Below, in pieces: positions 55,755 through 64,000 of a stretch of 64,000 nt of DNA. Below the pieces are notes generated by a model that saw nothing but the letters and a program-made list of their open reading frames with translations, had not been told where the DNA came from and did no database searches. The DNA lies in contig NZ_KI911782.1 of the NCBI RefSeq assembly GCF_000515395.1, positions 1,279,090 to 1,343,089 of the forward strand. The letters are read 5' to 3'. Within the stretch, counting starts at the first letter, position 1. Each line of letters starts with the position of its first letter. The stretch comes from Jiangella gansuensis DSM 44835. Its GTDB lineage: Bacteria > Actinomycetota > Actinomycetes > Jiangellales > Jiangellaceae. The position numbers were made by a program, and so were the translations under genes.

Positions 55755-55857
55755 ATGGGCGGGCTGGGTTTGATGGGCGGCCCGCCCGGTCGTGAGATGA
55801 GGGTAGGCGACCAGACGTTGCAGCAGCGTTGCGAGCGGCCGTCACCGGGCCCCTGCT

Positions 55858-55909
55858 TGATCATGGCGCCCTTCGTACCGCGGTAGCGACATGAACCGCG
55901 CCATGATCA
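55858..55909. repeat. GATC-tipped palindrome related to 2161-2215
   Basis: TGATCATGGCGC (55858-55869) pairs perfectly with GCGCCATGATCA (55898-55909) around a 28-base loop. The arms share TGATCATGGCG with the palindrome at 2161-2215. It lies 24 bases beyond the 3' end of the convergent GAF regulator. Confidence 0.75.
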
Positions 55910-55932
55910 TGACCGGCACCCTGGCCGTGGTC

Positions 55933-57216
55933 TCAGCCGACGTGACCGAGGGTTTCGTCCAAGTCGGCGACGACGGCGGCCGCTTCGGCCCGATGCGGCG
56001 ACGTGGGGGAGAGCCGGTCGAGGACGGCCCGCCAGATCTGCGCGTCCTCGCGGCCGGCCGGCGACTGCGCATACTGCCGTAGGGTCTCGGTGTCGGCGTG
56101 CTGCAGCAGCATGTTGCGCAGCCAGCCGTGCAGGCGGTACCGCATGGTCACGACACCGGGCGCGGACGACCGAGGCAGCAGCTCGCCGCGGTACAGCCGG
56201 ACCGCGTCGCGATGGTCGCCGTCGGACAACCGGTCGGCGACGTCGTCCGCATCGGTCCGCAGCTCGGTGCGCAGCCGGTAGCTGCCGGCCGGGGAGACGA
56301 GCTCCGGCACGGCCTTGCGCAGCCGCGACATCTCCGCCCGGACGGTGACCTCGGCGGCGTCGTGTTCGTACAGCTGCCACGCCAGTTCGCTGGCCGACAG
56401 TCCGTCGGGATTGGCCGCGAGCAGGAGCAACAGCTCGGTGTGCCGCAGGCTCAGCTCCACCGGGCGGCCGCCGAGGACCAGCAGGCCACGGTCGCGGCCG
56501 AGCACCTCCAGGCGGCCGGCGGCGCGCGGCGCGTCGGCGCCCGCGCCGGCGCCGGTGAGCAGACGCAGCTCGGATTCCATGACCGCCACCACCGACCGGA
56601 CCAGGATCGCCGACTGCGGCTCGACCACCGACGGGCCGCCGGTGATGTCGAGCACACCGAGGAGGGCGCCGGTATGCGGGTCGCGGATGGGCGAGGCGGT
56701 GCAACTCCAGGGCTGCACGGTGCGGGTGAAATGCTCGCTGCCGAAAACCTGGACGGTCTCGCCGACCGTCAGCGCGGTCCCGATGGCGTTGGTGCCGATG
56801 TCGCCCTCGCCCCAGGCCGTCCCGGCCATGAGCCGGATGCGCTCGGCCCGGCGGCGCAGGTCGGCGTCGCCTTCGGACCACAGGATGCGCCCGTGCGTGT
56901 CGGCGACGATGACCAGCACTCCGGTGTCGTCGGCGTCGTCGACCAGGAGCTTGCGGACGACGGGCATGACCTGGTTCAGCGGGTGGGCGGCACGTGCCTC
57001 GTCCAGCGCGTCGTCGTGCAGGACGACGGGGGAGGCCGTGCGGTCCGGGTCGACCTGCAGGGCAGCCGAACGCCGCCACGAGTCGAGGACCAGCGGACGC
57101 ACCTCGGTGCTGGTGCCGGCCTCGGCGCGCAGGAACGACTCGTGTGCCCGCGCCGTGACGCGCCACCGGGTGACCGGATCGACGCCGTGCGGGAGCGCAA
57201 GCGAGACTCGGGGCAT
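55933..57216 (-). CDS. GAF-domain transcriptional regulator (AcoR-like sensor, winged-helix output)
   Basis: A 427-residue protein. The N-terminal part matches AcoR/DhaR-type activators: SHESFLRA-like ARAHESFLRAE, RPLVLDSWRRS, and a GAF domain with GTAWGEGDIGTNAIGTAL and WSCTASPIRDPHTGALLGVLDITG. Instead of the sigma-54 AAA+ domain it has a C-terminal winged-helix-like region (RHTELLLLLAANPDGLSASELAWQLYEHDAAEVTVRAEMSRLRK in pieces) and a helical tail. It probably senses a small metabolite and activates sigma-70-type promoters. ATG 57216 has GGGAGGAG five bases upstream. Divergent from mshB. Confidence 0.82.
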   Translation of the reverse strand: MPRVSLALPHGVDPVTRWRVTARAHESFLRAEAGTSTEVRPLVLDSWRRSAALQVDPDRTASPVVLHDDALDEARAAHPLNQVMPVVRKLLVDDADDTGVLVIVADTHGRILWSEGDADLRRRAERIRLMAGTAWGEGDIGTNAIGTALTVGETVQVFGSEHFTRTVQPWSCTASPIRDPHTGALLGVLDITGGPSVVEPQSAILVRSVVAVMESELRLLTGAGAGADAPRAAGRLEVLGRDRGLLVLGGRPVELSLRHTELLLLLAANPDGLSASELAWQLYEHDAAEVTVRAEMSRLRKAVPELVSPAGSYRLRTELRTDADDVADRLSDGDHRDAVRLYRGELLPRSSAPGVVTMRYRLHGWLRNMLLQHADTETLRQYAQSPAGREDAQIWRAVLDRLSPTSPHRAEAAAVVADLDETLGHVG

Positions 57217-57334
57217 GTCGCTCCTCCCGGGGAGGTGGCCGCTGACACGCATAGCCTAGGTGCAAAGGACATCCGGCGAGCACGAAGGCGATGATCCTCC
57301 GACCCTGTTGGAGGACCTGATTAGGCTGGCAACC

Positions 57335-58258
57335 ATGCCTGTCGAGCTCCCCCGCCGCCGCCTCCTGCTGGTGCACGCCCACCCCGACGACGAATCCATC
57401 GGCACCGCCGCCACCATGGCCCGGTACGTCGCCGAAGGTGCCCACGTCACGCTGGTCACCTGCACGCAGGGCGAACAGGGCGAGATCCTGGTCCCGGAGC
57501 TGGCGCACCTGGCGCCCGAGCACGACGACACCCTCGGCCTGCACCGTGCCGGTGAGCTGGCCGACGCGATGGCGGAGCTGAAGGTCACCGACTACCGCTT
57601 CCTCGGCGGGCCCGGGCGCTACCGCGACTCCGGCATGGTCTGGGGCGACGAGGGCCGCCGCGCGGTGGCGCCCGAGCAGATCGACCCGCGCAGCTTCTGG
57701 GCGGCCGACCTGCGCGAGGCGTCCGACCACCTGGTCGAGGTCCTGCGTGAGATCCGCCCGCAGGTGCTGGTCACCTACGACGAGAACGGCGGCTACGGCC
57801 ACCCCGACCACATCCAGGCGCACCGCGTCGCCACCTACGCCGCGGCGCTGGCGGCCGTGCCGACCTACCGCACCGACCTCGGCCCGGCCTGGCAGGTGGC
57901 CAAGGTGTACTGGTCGGCCACCCCACGCTCGGTTCTCCAGGGCGCCCTCGAGGCCGCCCGCGACCGCGGGGACACCCTGTTCGACGGCGTCACCTCCGCG
58001 GACGACCTCGGCTTCGTTGTCGACGACGCCGACATCACCGCCGTCGTGGACGGCTCGGACCACATCGACGCGAAGATGGCCGCCATGCGGGCGCACGCCA
58101 CTCAGATCGACGTGCACTGGCCGTACTTCGCGCTCTCCGACCGCGTCGGCCAGCCCATCTGGGCGCAGGAGTACTTCCGGCTCGCCGCCGGTGTCGCGGG
58201 CCCGGCCGACCCGCGGACGGGGTACGAGACCGACCTGTTCGCCGGCCTCGACGTCTGA
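57335..58258 (+). CDS. mshB: N-acetyl-1-D-myo-inosityl-2-amino-2-deoxy-alpha-D-glucopyranoside deacetylase (mycothiol synthesis)
   Basis: A 307-residue zinc deacetylase of the LmbE/PIG-L fold. The zinc and base residues are His16, Asp18 and Asp19 (HAHPDDE) and the second-shell HPDH (156-159) in [13 protein letters not shown]. It removes the acetyl group from GlcNAc-inositol, the second dedicated step of mycothiol synthesis. ATG 57335 follows TAGGCT (57322-57327) by seven bases and lacks a ribosome binding site, indicating a leaderless mRNA. The gene confirms that the host makes mycothiol. Confidence 0.93.
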   Translation: MPVELPRRRLLLVHAHPDDESIGTAATMARYVAEGAHVTLVTCTQGEQGEILVPELAHLAPEHDDTLGLHRAGELADAMAELKVTDYRFLGGPGRYRDSGMVWGDEGRRAVAPEQIDPRSFWAADLREASDHLVEVLREIRPQVLVTYDENGGYGHPDHIQAHRVATYAAALAAVPTYRTDLGPAWQVAKVYWSATPRSVLQGALEAARDRGDTLFDGVTSADDLGFVVDDADITAVVDGSDHIDAKMAAMRAHATQIDVHWPYFALSDRVGQPIWAQEYFRLAAGVAGPADPRTGYETDLFAGLDV

Positions 58259-58269
58259 GCGCGGCTCCG

Positions 58270-58659
58270 ATGTCGGTTCGGGGGCGCGCCCGGCGGTCGC
58301 GCGTGCACTGGTGGTCGCTCGCCGGCCTGGTCGGGCTGGCGCCGATCGCGGTCGTCGTCGCGGTGTCGGGCGCGTTCGTGCACCGTTGGGCCAGCCCAGT
58401 GGGGTTGCTGCTGGCGCTGGGCGGTGTCATCGGCCTGGCTGTCCTGGCCCGGGTGTGTGCCCGAAGCCGGATCGGACTCGGGGTGGTCGCCCTGCTGTGG
58501 TTGGCGCCAGTGCTCGCGCTGGCTCAGGGTCCGGCTGGCGAGGACCGCATCGTCGGCGGCGACGAAGCCGGCCTGGTGTTCCTTTTCGGCGGGACGATGA
58601 GCCTGGCCATCGCGCTGGGACGGGGCGTCGAGGCGAGATCGACTCGACGCGTCACGTAG
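58270..58659 (+). CDS. Small integral membrane protein (DUF6113-like)
   Basis: A 129-residue protein with four predicted helices (about 15-35, 43-61, 68-86, 98-115) and a basic N-terminus. It starts 11 bp after the mshB stop, and a small membrane protein in this position is, from memory, conserved in actinobacteria (Rv1171 in mycobacteria). The GEDRIVGGDEAGLVFLFGG segment is characteristic. Function unknown; co-transcription with mshB is likely. Confidence 0.72.
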   Translation: MSVRGRARRSRVHWWSLAGLVGLAPIAVVVAVSGAFVHRWASPVGLLLALGGVIGLAVLARVCARSRIGLGVVALLWLAPVLALAQGPAGEDRIVGGDEAGLVFLFGGTMSLAIALGRGVEARSTRRVT

Positions 58660-58722
58660 GATGCGCGAGGCAAGACTTGACCATTGACGCATTGCGCATA
58701 TTCAACCGATAGGTGTCCGAGC

Positions 58723-61332
58723 GTGACCGATAAGCCATCCAGCCGCGGCGACGCTGCTGCGGGTTCTGCAGACCCGGGCGCGGCTGTCGACGCCACCGTG
58801 GAGGACGCTGCGCTCGCCGCAGACTTTACCTCTGCGGCCGACGCGACCGACGCCGACCCCTCGAGTGAGACGAACGACACAGCCGACACAGCCGAGGCCG
58901 CCGCGGCGGACCGTGACGGTGACGACGCCGCCCCCAGCCCGGCCGACGGCGCGGCGGCCGATTCCGTCGGCAACGCCGGCGATGGCCGTTCCGTGCCCGG
59001 CGCTGAAGGGCGGAACGACTCGCCCGAAGACACCGCCACCTTCGTGGCGGCCGTGACGGCAGCGCTCACGCGCGCCGAATCCGAGGGCGCGACCAACGGC
59101 AGCGCCTCGGAACCGCCGACCACTCCACCCGGCGGCGGCTCCGCAGCGTCGACCCCTCCGGTGGACGGCGCCGCAGCTCCGATGGACCGCAGCGCCGCGT
59201 CGGCGGGCGGCTCCGATGCGGCGGCTGCTCCGGTGGACGGCGCCGATGCGTCGGCTGCCCCGGTGGACCGCGCCGAGGCACCCATCGCACCTGCCAGGCG
59301 GCAGGGTGCGGCCGATCGCCGCCCCAGGACCGCCACTGCGGCCACCGGAGCGGGTGCCGGCGCTGCTGCCGCGGCGGCCGGTTCGCCGCTGTCCGCAGCG
59401 GCTGCGCCTGCCGCTGCGGGTGCCTCGGCGCCGGCCGCTGCCGCCACCACCGTCAGCGCTACTACCGTCAGCGCCACCGCCGTCCGCGGCCCCGACGCGC
59501 AGAGCGGCGACGCGCAGAGCGGCGCGGGCACGGGCGGCGGCGCGACCGGTGGAGACGGCCCCAGTGGTGACGACACCAGTGGGGACGACACCGGGTCGTC
59601 GCGTCGCGGCAAGGCGGTGGTCATCGCGCTGGCGGCGGTCGTCGTCGTGCTCGGCATCGCCTACGGCGTCGCGTATGCCGTGGCCGGCGACTCGCTCGCC
59701 CGGGGCGCCACCGTCGCGGGCATCGAGGTCGGCGGCATGACGCCGGAGGAGGCCGAGGCCGCCCTGACCGAGCAGCTGCCCGAGGTCGTCGACCAGCCGA
59801 TCCACCTGGTTCTCGGCGACGGTGAGACGACGTACGAGATCGTGCCGTCCGCTGCCGGACTCACGGTGGATGTGCCCGCCACGGTCGGCGACATCCCGGG
59901 CGGCAGCGCCAACCCGGTCTCGCTGTTCCAGGCGCTGCTCGGCGCCGGGGAGACCGACCCGGTGCCGTCGGTCGACCAGGCCGCGCTGGAGGCGACCCTG
60001 ACCGAGATCGCCGAGCAGGCCAACACCGAGCCGGTCAACGGAGCGGTCGCGTTCGACGGCGGCGCGGTGGTCACCAGCGAGCCACAGATCGGCCGGGCCG
60101 TCGACGTCGAGGCAACCAGTGAGCAACTGCGGGCGGCGTTCTTCGGCGACGGGGCCACGCTGCCGGTCGGCGACGTCCCGCTGGTCGTCGCCGAGGTCCA
60201 GCCTGCCGTCAGCGCCGAAGAGGTGCAGCGCGCCGTCGCGGAGTTCGCCGAGCCGGCCATGTCCGCGCCGGTCACCGTCGTGGCCGGCGAGCAGAGCGTC
60301 GACCTGTCGCCGGAGCTGATCGGGCAGGCGCTCACGTTGACGCCCGACGACGCCGGGACGCTGCAGCCCGCGCTCGACGGGGCCGCTCTCACCGATATCG
60401 CGCGTGACGAACTCGCCGAAATCGGACAGGAGGGCCGCAACGCCACCATCACCATCGAGAACGGCGCACCGGTCGTGGTGCCCGCCGAGATGGGTCAGGG
60501 CATCGCGCCAGACGCGTTGAGTGCCGCGGTCCTACCTGCGTTGACCGAGCAGGGTGACGCCCGCCAGGCGCCGGTGGAGCTGACCGAGGTCGACCCGGAG
60601 CTCACCACGGCGGCGGCCGAGGAGCTCGGCGTCACCGAGGTCGTCGCGGAATTCACCACGCGCTTCCCACACGCCGAGTACCGCAACGTCAACATCGGCA
60701 CCGCCGCCGAGCGCATCGACAACACGCTGATCCTGCCGGGTGAGGAGTTCAGCCTCAACGGCATCGTCGGCGAGCGGACCGAGGCGAACGGGTTCACCTC
60801 CGGCACCATCATCAACGGCGGACGGCTGGAAGAGTCGCTGGGCGGCGGGGTGTCCCAGGTGGCCACCACGACGTTCCATGCGGCCTTCCTCGCCGGCCTC
60901 GACGACGTCGAACACTGGCCGCACTCGATCTACTTCGACCGCTACCCGCTGGGTCAGGAGGCCACCGTCGCGTGGGGCGCGAAGGACATGCGGTTCGGCA
61001 ACGACACCCCGTACGGCGTCGTCGTCGACACCAGTTTCACGGCGAGCACCCCGGGCAACCAGGGCTCGCTCACGGTGCGCATCTGGAGCACGCAGCACTA
61101 CCGGGTCGAGACGTCGGTGTCGGAGCGATCCAACTTCACCTCCCCCCAGACCATCTACGACACCTCGTCCAACTGCCAGGCGCAGGGCGGCAGCCAGGGT
61201 TTCGACGTCACCTCGTACCGCCAGGTGTGGGGTCCCGACGGCACCCTGGTGAAGGACGAGGCCGACCCTTGGACCTACAACCCCAACCACCGGGTCATCT
61301 GCGGGCCGGAGCCAGGTCAGGGCGGCGACTGA
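58723..61332 (+). CDS. VanW-family envelope protein with long disordered cytoplasmic region
   Basis: An 869-residue membrane-anchored protein. Residues 1-295 are Ala/Asp/Ser/Pro-rich, low-complexity and probably disordered, with imperfect repeats such as APVDGADASAAPVDRAEAP. One membrane helix (about 297-322, VVIALAAVVVVLGIAYGVAYAV) is followed outside by two peptidoglycan-binding-type (PG_binding_4) domains and, at about 640-775, a VanW domain (RNVNIGTAAERIDNTLILPGEEFSLN in pieces, GGGVSQVATTTFHAAF). Such proteins act at the cell wall; the exact reaction is unknown. Starts at GTG 58723; TTGACC and TTGACG boxes lie 35-45 bases upstream. Confidence 0.85.
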   Translation: MTDKPSSRGDAAAGSADPGAAVDATVEDAALAADFTSAADATDADPSSETNDTADTAEAAAADRDGDDAAPSPADGAAADSVGNAGDGRSVPGAEGRNDSPEDTATFVAAVTAALTRAESEGATNGSASEPPTTPPGGGSAASTPPVDGAAAPMDRSAASAGGSDAAAAPVDGADASAAPVDRAEAPIAPARRQGAADRRPRTATAATGAGAGAAAAAAGSPLSAAAAPAAAGASAPAAAATTVSATTVSATAVRGPDAQSGDAQSGAGTGGGATGGDGPSGDDTSGDDTGSSRRGKAVVIALAAVVVVLGIAYGVAYAVAGDSLARGATVAGIEVGGMTPEEAEAALTEQLPEVVDQPIHLVLGDGETTYEIVPSAAGLTVDVPATVGDIPGGSANPVSLFQALLGAGETDPVPSVDQAALEATLTEIAEQANTEPVNGAVAFDGGAVVTSEPQIGRAVDVEATSEQLRAAFFGDGATLPVGDVPLVVAEVQPAVSAEEVQRAVAEFAEPAMSAPVTVVAGEQSVDLSPELIGQALTLTPDDAGTLQPALDGAALTDIARDELAEIGQEGRNATITIENGAPVVVPAEMGQGIAPDALSAAVLPALTEQGDARQAPVELTEVDPELTTAAAEELGVTEVVAEFTTRFPHAEYRNVNIGTAAERIDNTLILPGEEFSLNGIVGERTEANGFTSGTIINGGRLEESLGGGVSQVATTTFHAAFLAGLDDVEHWPHSIYFDRYPLGQEATVAWGAKDMRFGNDTPYGVVVDTSFTASTPGNQGSLTVRIWSTQHYRVETSVSERSNFTSPQTIYDTSSNCQAQGGSQGFDVTSYRQVWGPDGTLVKDEADPWTYNPNHRVICGPEPGQGGD

Positions 61333-61338
61333 GTTCGT

Positions 61339-61374
61339 GTGAGTTCTTCCGTGCCATGCCGCGGAGGAACTCAC
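61339..61374. terminator. Hairpin between convergent VanW and GNAT genes
   Basis: GTGAGTTCTTCCG (61339-61351) pairs with CGGAGGAACTCAC (61362-61374), one G-T type mismatch in 13, ten-base loop. CACCTGATCATGG overlaps its right edge, again linking a terminal hairpin with GATC. Suited to stop transcripts from both sides. Confidence 0.7.
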
Positions 61375-61385
61375 CTGATCATGGG

Positions 61386-62369
61386 TCAGGCGCGCAGCCG
61401 CCGGTAGTGGTACGCGTGGTGCTCGGCGAAGCCCACCCGGCGGTACGCGGCCTGCGCAGGGGTGTTGGGCTCCGCGACCTGGAGGTACGCCTCCTGGGCG
61501 CCGAGGCCGGCGGCCCACTCGGCCAGGCCGGCGACGATGTGGCTGCCGAGCCCCCGCCGCCGTGCGGACGGCGCCACCTCGACGGCGGTGACGCCCAGCC
61601 AGCGCCGCCCGCTCGGGGCGTCGCTGACGGCGCCCCGGGCGATCGCGACCCGGGTGCCGGCCTCGTCGACCGACGCGAACCCCACGGACCTCGCGTTGAC
61701 CAGGACGTCGACCGCATGCGCGGGCAGGTCGCCGCCTCGGTAGTGGTACCCGGCCAGCCACGCATCGTCGGGCCGTGCGTCGACGCGGACCGGCGGCAAC
61801 CCGTCGCGGGCCGCGCCCCGAGCGTCGTCGATCGTCGCCGTCATGACCAGCGTCCGGTGCTCCACAGGCGGCCAGCCGCGAGCGTCGAGCACCGGACCCA
61901 ACGCCACACCCAGCGGCTCGGGCACCTGGAACGCCGGTATCAGGCCGCGGTCGCGGTACCACCGCTCGACGTGGGCGACGGCTTCCGACAGCGGCCGGCC
62001 CGGGTCGTCCAGCGGCATGCACGAGTTGGCCCGGCCGGTGAACCCACCGGCGGCCCGCAGCAGCCAGCCGCCGAGCCACTCGGTTTCCAGCGCCTGCCAG
62101 CCGTGCACCGCGGCGCTCTCCAGGTCGCGAACGTCGCGGCGGGTGACGGTCCGCGCCGGCACCGCCTTGACGGCGACGACGTCGGGCTCGGCGACCTCCA
62201 GCCGGTCGCTGCCGCGGTCGGGCCGGATCCGCAGAACGCCGTCGGACCACGACTCGAGCGTCCCGAGCACGTCGGTCGCGCCGAAGACGTCGTCATGCAG
62301 CCGGTAGCGGACCACGACGCGCCGTCCTACCAGCGCGGATGCGTCGGGATGAACCCTGGGCTGTCTCAT
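61386..62369 (-). CDS. GNAT-family N-acetyltransferase with N-terminal SH3-like domain
   Basis: A 327-residue protein. Residues 1-75 (VGRRVVVRYRLHDDVFGATDVLGTLES region) look like a small beta-barrel; then comes a two-part GNAT region whose C-terminal half has the acetyl-CoA motif VAPSARRRGLGSHIVAGLAEW and the NTPAQAAYRRVGFAEHHAYHYR tail. Acceptor unknown. ATG 62369 is chosen; GTG 62387 is the alternative. The same arrangement beside fdxA/dapC is, as I recall, common in actinobacteria. Confidence 0.85.
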   Translation of the reverse strand: MRQPRVHPDASALVGRRVVVRYRLHDDVFGATDVLGTLESWSDGVLRIRPDRGSDRLEVAEPDVVAVKAVPARTVTRRDVRDLESAAVHGWQALETEWLGGWLLRAAGGFTGRANSCMPLDDPGRPLSEAVAHVERWYRDRGLIPAFQVPEPLGVALGPVLDARGWPPVEHRTLVMTATIDDARGAARDGLPPVRVDARPDDAWLAGYHYRGGDLPAHAVDVLVNARSVGFASVDEAGTRVAIARGAVSDAPSGRRWLGVTAVEVAPSARRRGLGSHIVAGLAEWAAGLGAQEAYLQVAEPNTPAQAAYRRVGFAEHHAYHYRRLRA

Positions 62370-62437
62370 AGGCTGACCTTGGTGCACGATGGACGAGGGG
62401 CACCGCGATACTAGGTGCGGGACCCGCGTGACTGTTC

Positions 62438-62457
62438 AGCCGGCTCAGTCGCCGGCT
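62438..62457 (+). promoter_or_regulatory. Hairpin in the fdxA leader
   Basis: AGCCGGC (62438-62444) pairs perfectly with GCCGGCT (62451-62457) around six bases, directly before the AGGAGG ribosome binding site of fdxA. It could influence fdxA expression or mRNA stability; there is no further support. Confidence 0.35.
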
Positions 62458-62477
62458 TTCGATAGGAGGACATCGCC

Positions 62478-62807
62478 GTGACGTACGTCATCGCGCAGCC
62501 TTGCGTCGATCTCAAGGACCTCGCGTGCGTCGAGGAATGCCCGGTCGACTGCATCTACGAGGGCGAGCGGATGCTCTACATCCACCCGGATGAGTGCGTC
62601 GACTGTGGGGCCTGCGAGCCGGTCTGCCCGGTGGAGGCGATCTTCTACGAGGACGACGTGCCTGGGGAGTGGAAGGACTACTACACAGCGAACGTCGAGT
62701 TCTTCGACGACCTCGGCTCGCCCGGTGGGGCCGCCAAGCTGGGCGCCATCGCCAAGGACCACCCGCTCGTCGCCGCCCTGCCGCCGCAGGAGACCGGGGA
62801 GCACTGA
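62478..62807 (+). CDS. fdxA: Seven-iron ferredoxin (3Fe-4S/4Fe-4S)
   Basis: A 109-residue FdxA/FdxC-type ferredoxin. Cluster ligands are Cys9, Cys17, Cys21, Cys25, Cys40, Cys43, Cys46 and Cys50 (CVEECPVDC and [12 protein letters not shown]). It shuttles electrons in the cytoplasm. GTG 62478 has TAGGAGGA eight bases upstream. Followed four bases later by dapC, a pairing conserved in actinobacteria (Rv1177/Rv1178 in mycobacteria, from memory). Confidence 0.95.
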   Translation: MTYVIAQPCVDLKDLACVEECPVDCIYEGERMLYIHPDECVDCGACEPVCPVEAIFYEDDVPGEWKDYYTANVEFFDDLGSPGGAAKLGAIAKDHPLVAALPPQETGEH

Positions 62808-62811
62808 GCAC

Positions 62812-63900
62812 GTGCCACGGTTGCCCGATTTCCCGTGGGACTCGCTGGTGCCCTTCGGGGAACGGGCCCGGCAGCACCCTGACGGCGTCGTCGACCTGTC
62901 CGTCGGGACCCCGGTCGACCCGACGCCCGACGTCGTCCAGCACGCTTTGTCCGCGGCGGCCGATGCCCCGGGGTACCCGACGACGCTCGGGACGGCGGCG
63001 CTGCGCGAGGCGGCGGTGCGCTGGCTCGGGCGACGGGCAGGGGCGCCGGGGCTCGACCCCGGCGCCGTCGTTCCCACCGTCGGTTCGAAGGAACTGGTGG
63101 CGTGGCTGCCGACCCTGCTCGGACTGGGCGCGGGCGACGCCGTCGTTTTCCCGGAACTGGCGTACCCGACCTACGACATCGGCGCCCGGCTGGCCGGCGC
63201 CGACCCCGTCGCCAGCGACTCCGTCACCGCGCTCGGCCCGCGCCGGGTCGGCCTGATCTGGGTCAACTCGCCGGCCAACCCACACGGCCGGGTGCTGCCG
63301 GCGGCGCATCTGGCGAAGGTGGTCGCCTGGGCGCGGGAGCGCGGCGCAGTGGTTGCCTCCGACGAGTGCTACCTCGAACTGGGCTGGGACGCGGCTCCGG
63401 TGTCCGTGCTCGACCCCGCCGTCAACGGTGGGTCGTTGGACGGTGTGCTCGCCGTTCACTCGCTGTCCAAACGCTCTAACCTGGCCGGCTACCGGGCCGG
63501 CTTCGTCACCGGCGATCCGGCGTTGGTCAAGCGCGTGCTGGACGTGCGCAAGCACGCCGGTTTGATGGTCCCGGCGCCCGTCCAGGCGGCCATGACCGCG
63601 GCCCTCGAGGACGACGCCCACGTGGACCAGCAGCGCGAGCGCTACCGGCGCCGGCGTGACGTGCTGCGGCCGGCCCTGGTGGGAGCGGGATTCCGCATCG
63701 ACCACTCCGAAGCCGGGCTGTACCTGTGGGCCACCCGCGACGAGCCCTGCTGGGACACCGTCGGTTGGCTCGCGGAGCGCGGGATCCTGGTGGCGCCCGG
63801 CAGCTTCTACGGCGCGGGCGGCGGCTCGCACGTACGGGTGGCGCTCACGGCCACCGACGAGCGCATCGACGCCGCCGCCAAGCGCCTCTCCGCCGGCTGA
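62812..63900 (+). CDS. dapC: Succinyldiaminopimelate aminotransferase (DapC-type)
   Basis: A 362-residue fold-type I PLP aminotransferase. The PLP lysine is Lys220 (HSLSKRSNLAGYR), the pyridine-nitrogen Asp is in ASDECYLEL (184) and NSPANPHG binds the phosphate region. DapC transaminates N-succinyl-2-amino-6-ketopimelate in the lysine/peptidoglycan pathway. GTG 62812 follows the fdxA stop by four bases; the frame is open upstream inside fdxA but only as a shadow. Confidence 0.9.
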   Translation: MPRLPDFPWDSLVPFGERARQHPDGVVDLSVGTPVDPTPDVVQHALSAAADAPGYPTTLGTAALREAAVRWLGRRAGAPGLDPGAVVPTVGSKELVAWLPTLLGLGAGDAVVFPELAYPTYDIGARLAGADPVASDSVTALGPRRVGLIWVNSPANPHGRVLPAAHLAKVVAWARERGAVVASDECYLELGWDAAPVSVLDPAVNGGSLDGVLAVHSLSKRSNLAGYRAGFVTGDPALVKRVLDVRKHAGLMVPAPVQAAMTAALEDDAHVDQQRERYRRRRDVLRPALVGAGFRIDHSEAGLYLWATRDEPCWDTVGWLAERGILVAPGSFYGAGGGSHVRVALTATDERIDAAAKRLSAG

Positions 63901-63923
63901 CTCCCGCCGCCCGCCAGCGGCAC

Positions 63924-63993
63924 AGCAGGCGTCCTCCCGCACCCACAGGCAAGCATTCCTGGTGGAGCGGGTACACGCATGGTCCACGTGACG
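63924..63993. repeat. Second palindrome family, copy B (inverted relative to copy A)
   Basis: The reverse complement matches 25446-25515 over about 70 bp at roughly three quarters of positions, including the continuous block CCCGCTCCACCAGGAATGCT. The hairpin is less perfect here (GCGTCCTCCCGC against GCGGGTACACGC). It follows the dapC stop by 23 bases, and copy A follows a stop codon by seven. Confidence 0.7.
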
Positions 63994-64000
63994 CTTCTAT

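Noticed and set aside
58702-60126. 474-codon minus-strand frame opposite the VanW gene
   Set aside because: Low-complexity Arg/Gly-rich translation produced by the Ala/Asp-rich plus strand.

Overview
The window is high-GC DNA with strong G/C preference at third codon positions, frequent GTG starts and a complete mycothiol deacetylase gene (MshB). It therefore comes from a mycothiol-producing actinomycete. The abundance of family-5 (peptide-type) ABC transporters and catabolic clusters suggests a soil saprophyte; a Jiangella-like organism is possible, but the genus cannot be settled from the sequence.

Layout. 1-3,840: end of ychF, then small accessory genes (DUF1801, cupin, a small hypothetical, a divergent CGNR-regulator/RidA pair, DinB-like). 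3,979-7,574: heterodimeric ABC exporter with one dead and one live ATP site. 7,564-12,334: KTSC protein, a coupled phytanoyl-CoA-dioxygenase-like/AraC pair, and a propeller-type lipoprotein. 12,554-25,446: a LacI-controlled catabolic operon (peptide-type ABC importer, (alpha/alpha)6 glycosidase, FAD oxidoreductase, NanA/DapA-type aldolase) followed by a Tat-exported sialidase-fold enzyme. 25,535-26,122: methyltransferase. 26,126-33,645: a second sugar cluster with its own DeoR regulator, a MalFG-type importer, a class II aldolase and a fused ADP-dependent-type sugar kinase/phosphomannose isomerase. 33,702-37,937: pterin carbinolamine dehydratase and a non-classical succinate dehydrogenase. 38,131-38,512: decayed MFS gene. 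38,694-45,404 and 49,646-55,537: two complete oligopeptide-type ABC systems flanking a BCCT transporter and typA. 55,933-63,900: GAF regulator, mshB, small membrane protein, VanW-type envelope protein, GNAT, fdxA and dapC. The typA/mshB/fdxA/dapC order resembles, from memory, other actinobacteria, and the peptide-transporter position resembles the Streptomyces bldK neighbourhood.

Between the genes lies a second layer of information: many long palindromes, mostly just after stop codons, whose arms carry GATC. Three are copies of one 72-bp element, one of which interrupts an otherwise tightly coupled operon. Two more belong to a second family, and six copies of CACCTGATC or a close variant crowd 165 bp behind the second peptide transporter. 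Two good regulatory signatures are a LacI-type palindrome before the first sugar operon and 10-bp-phased TGC repeats before the second.

All functional calls rest on motifs and remembered family features; no database search was possible.
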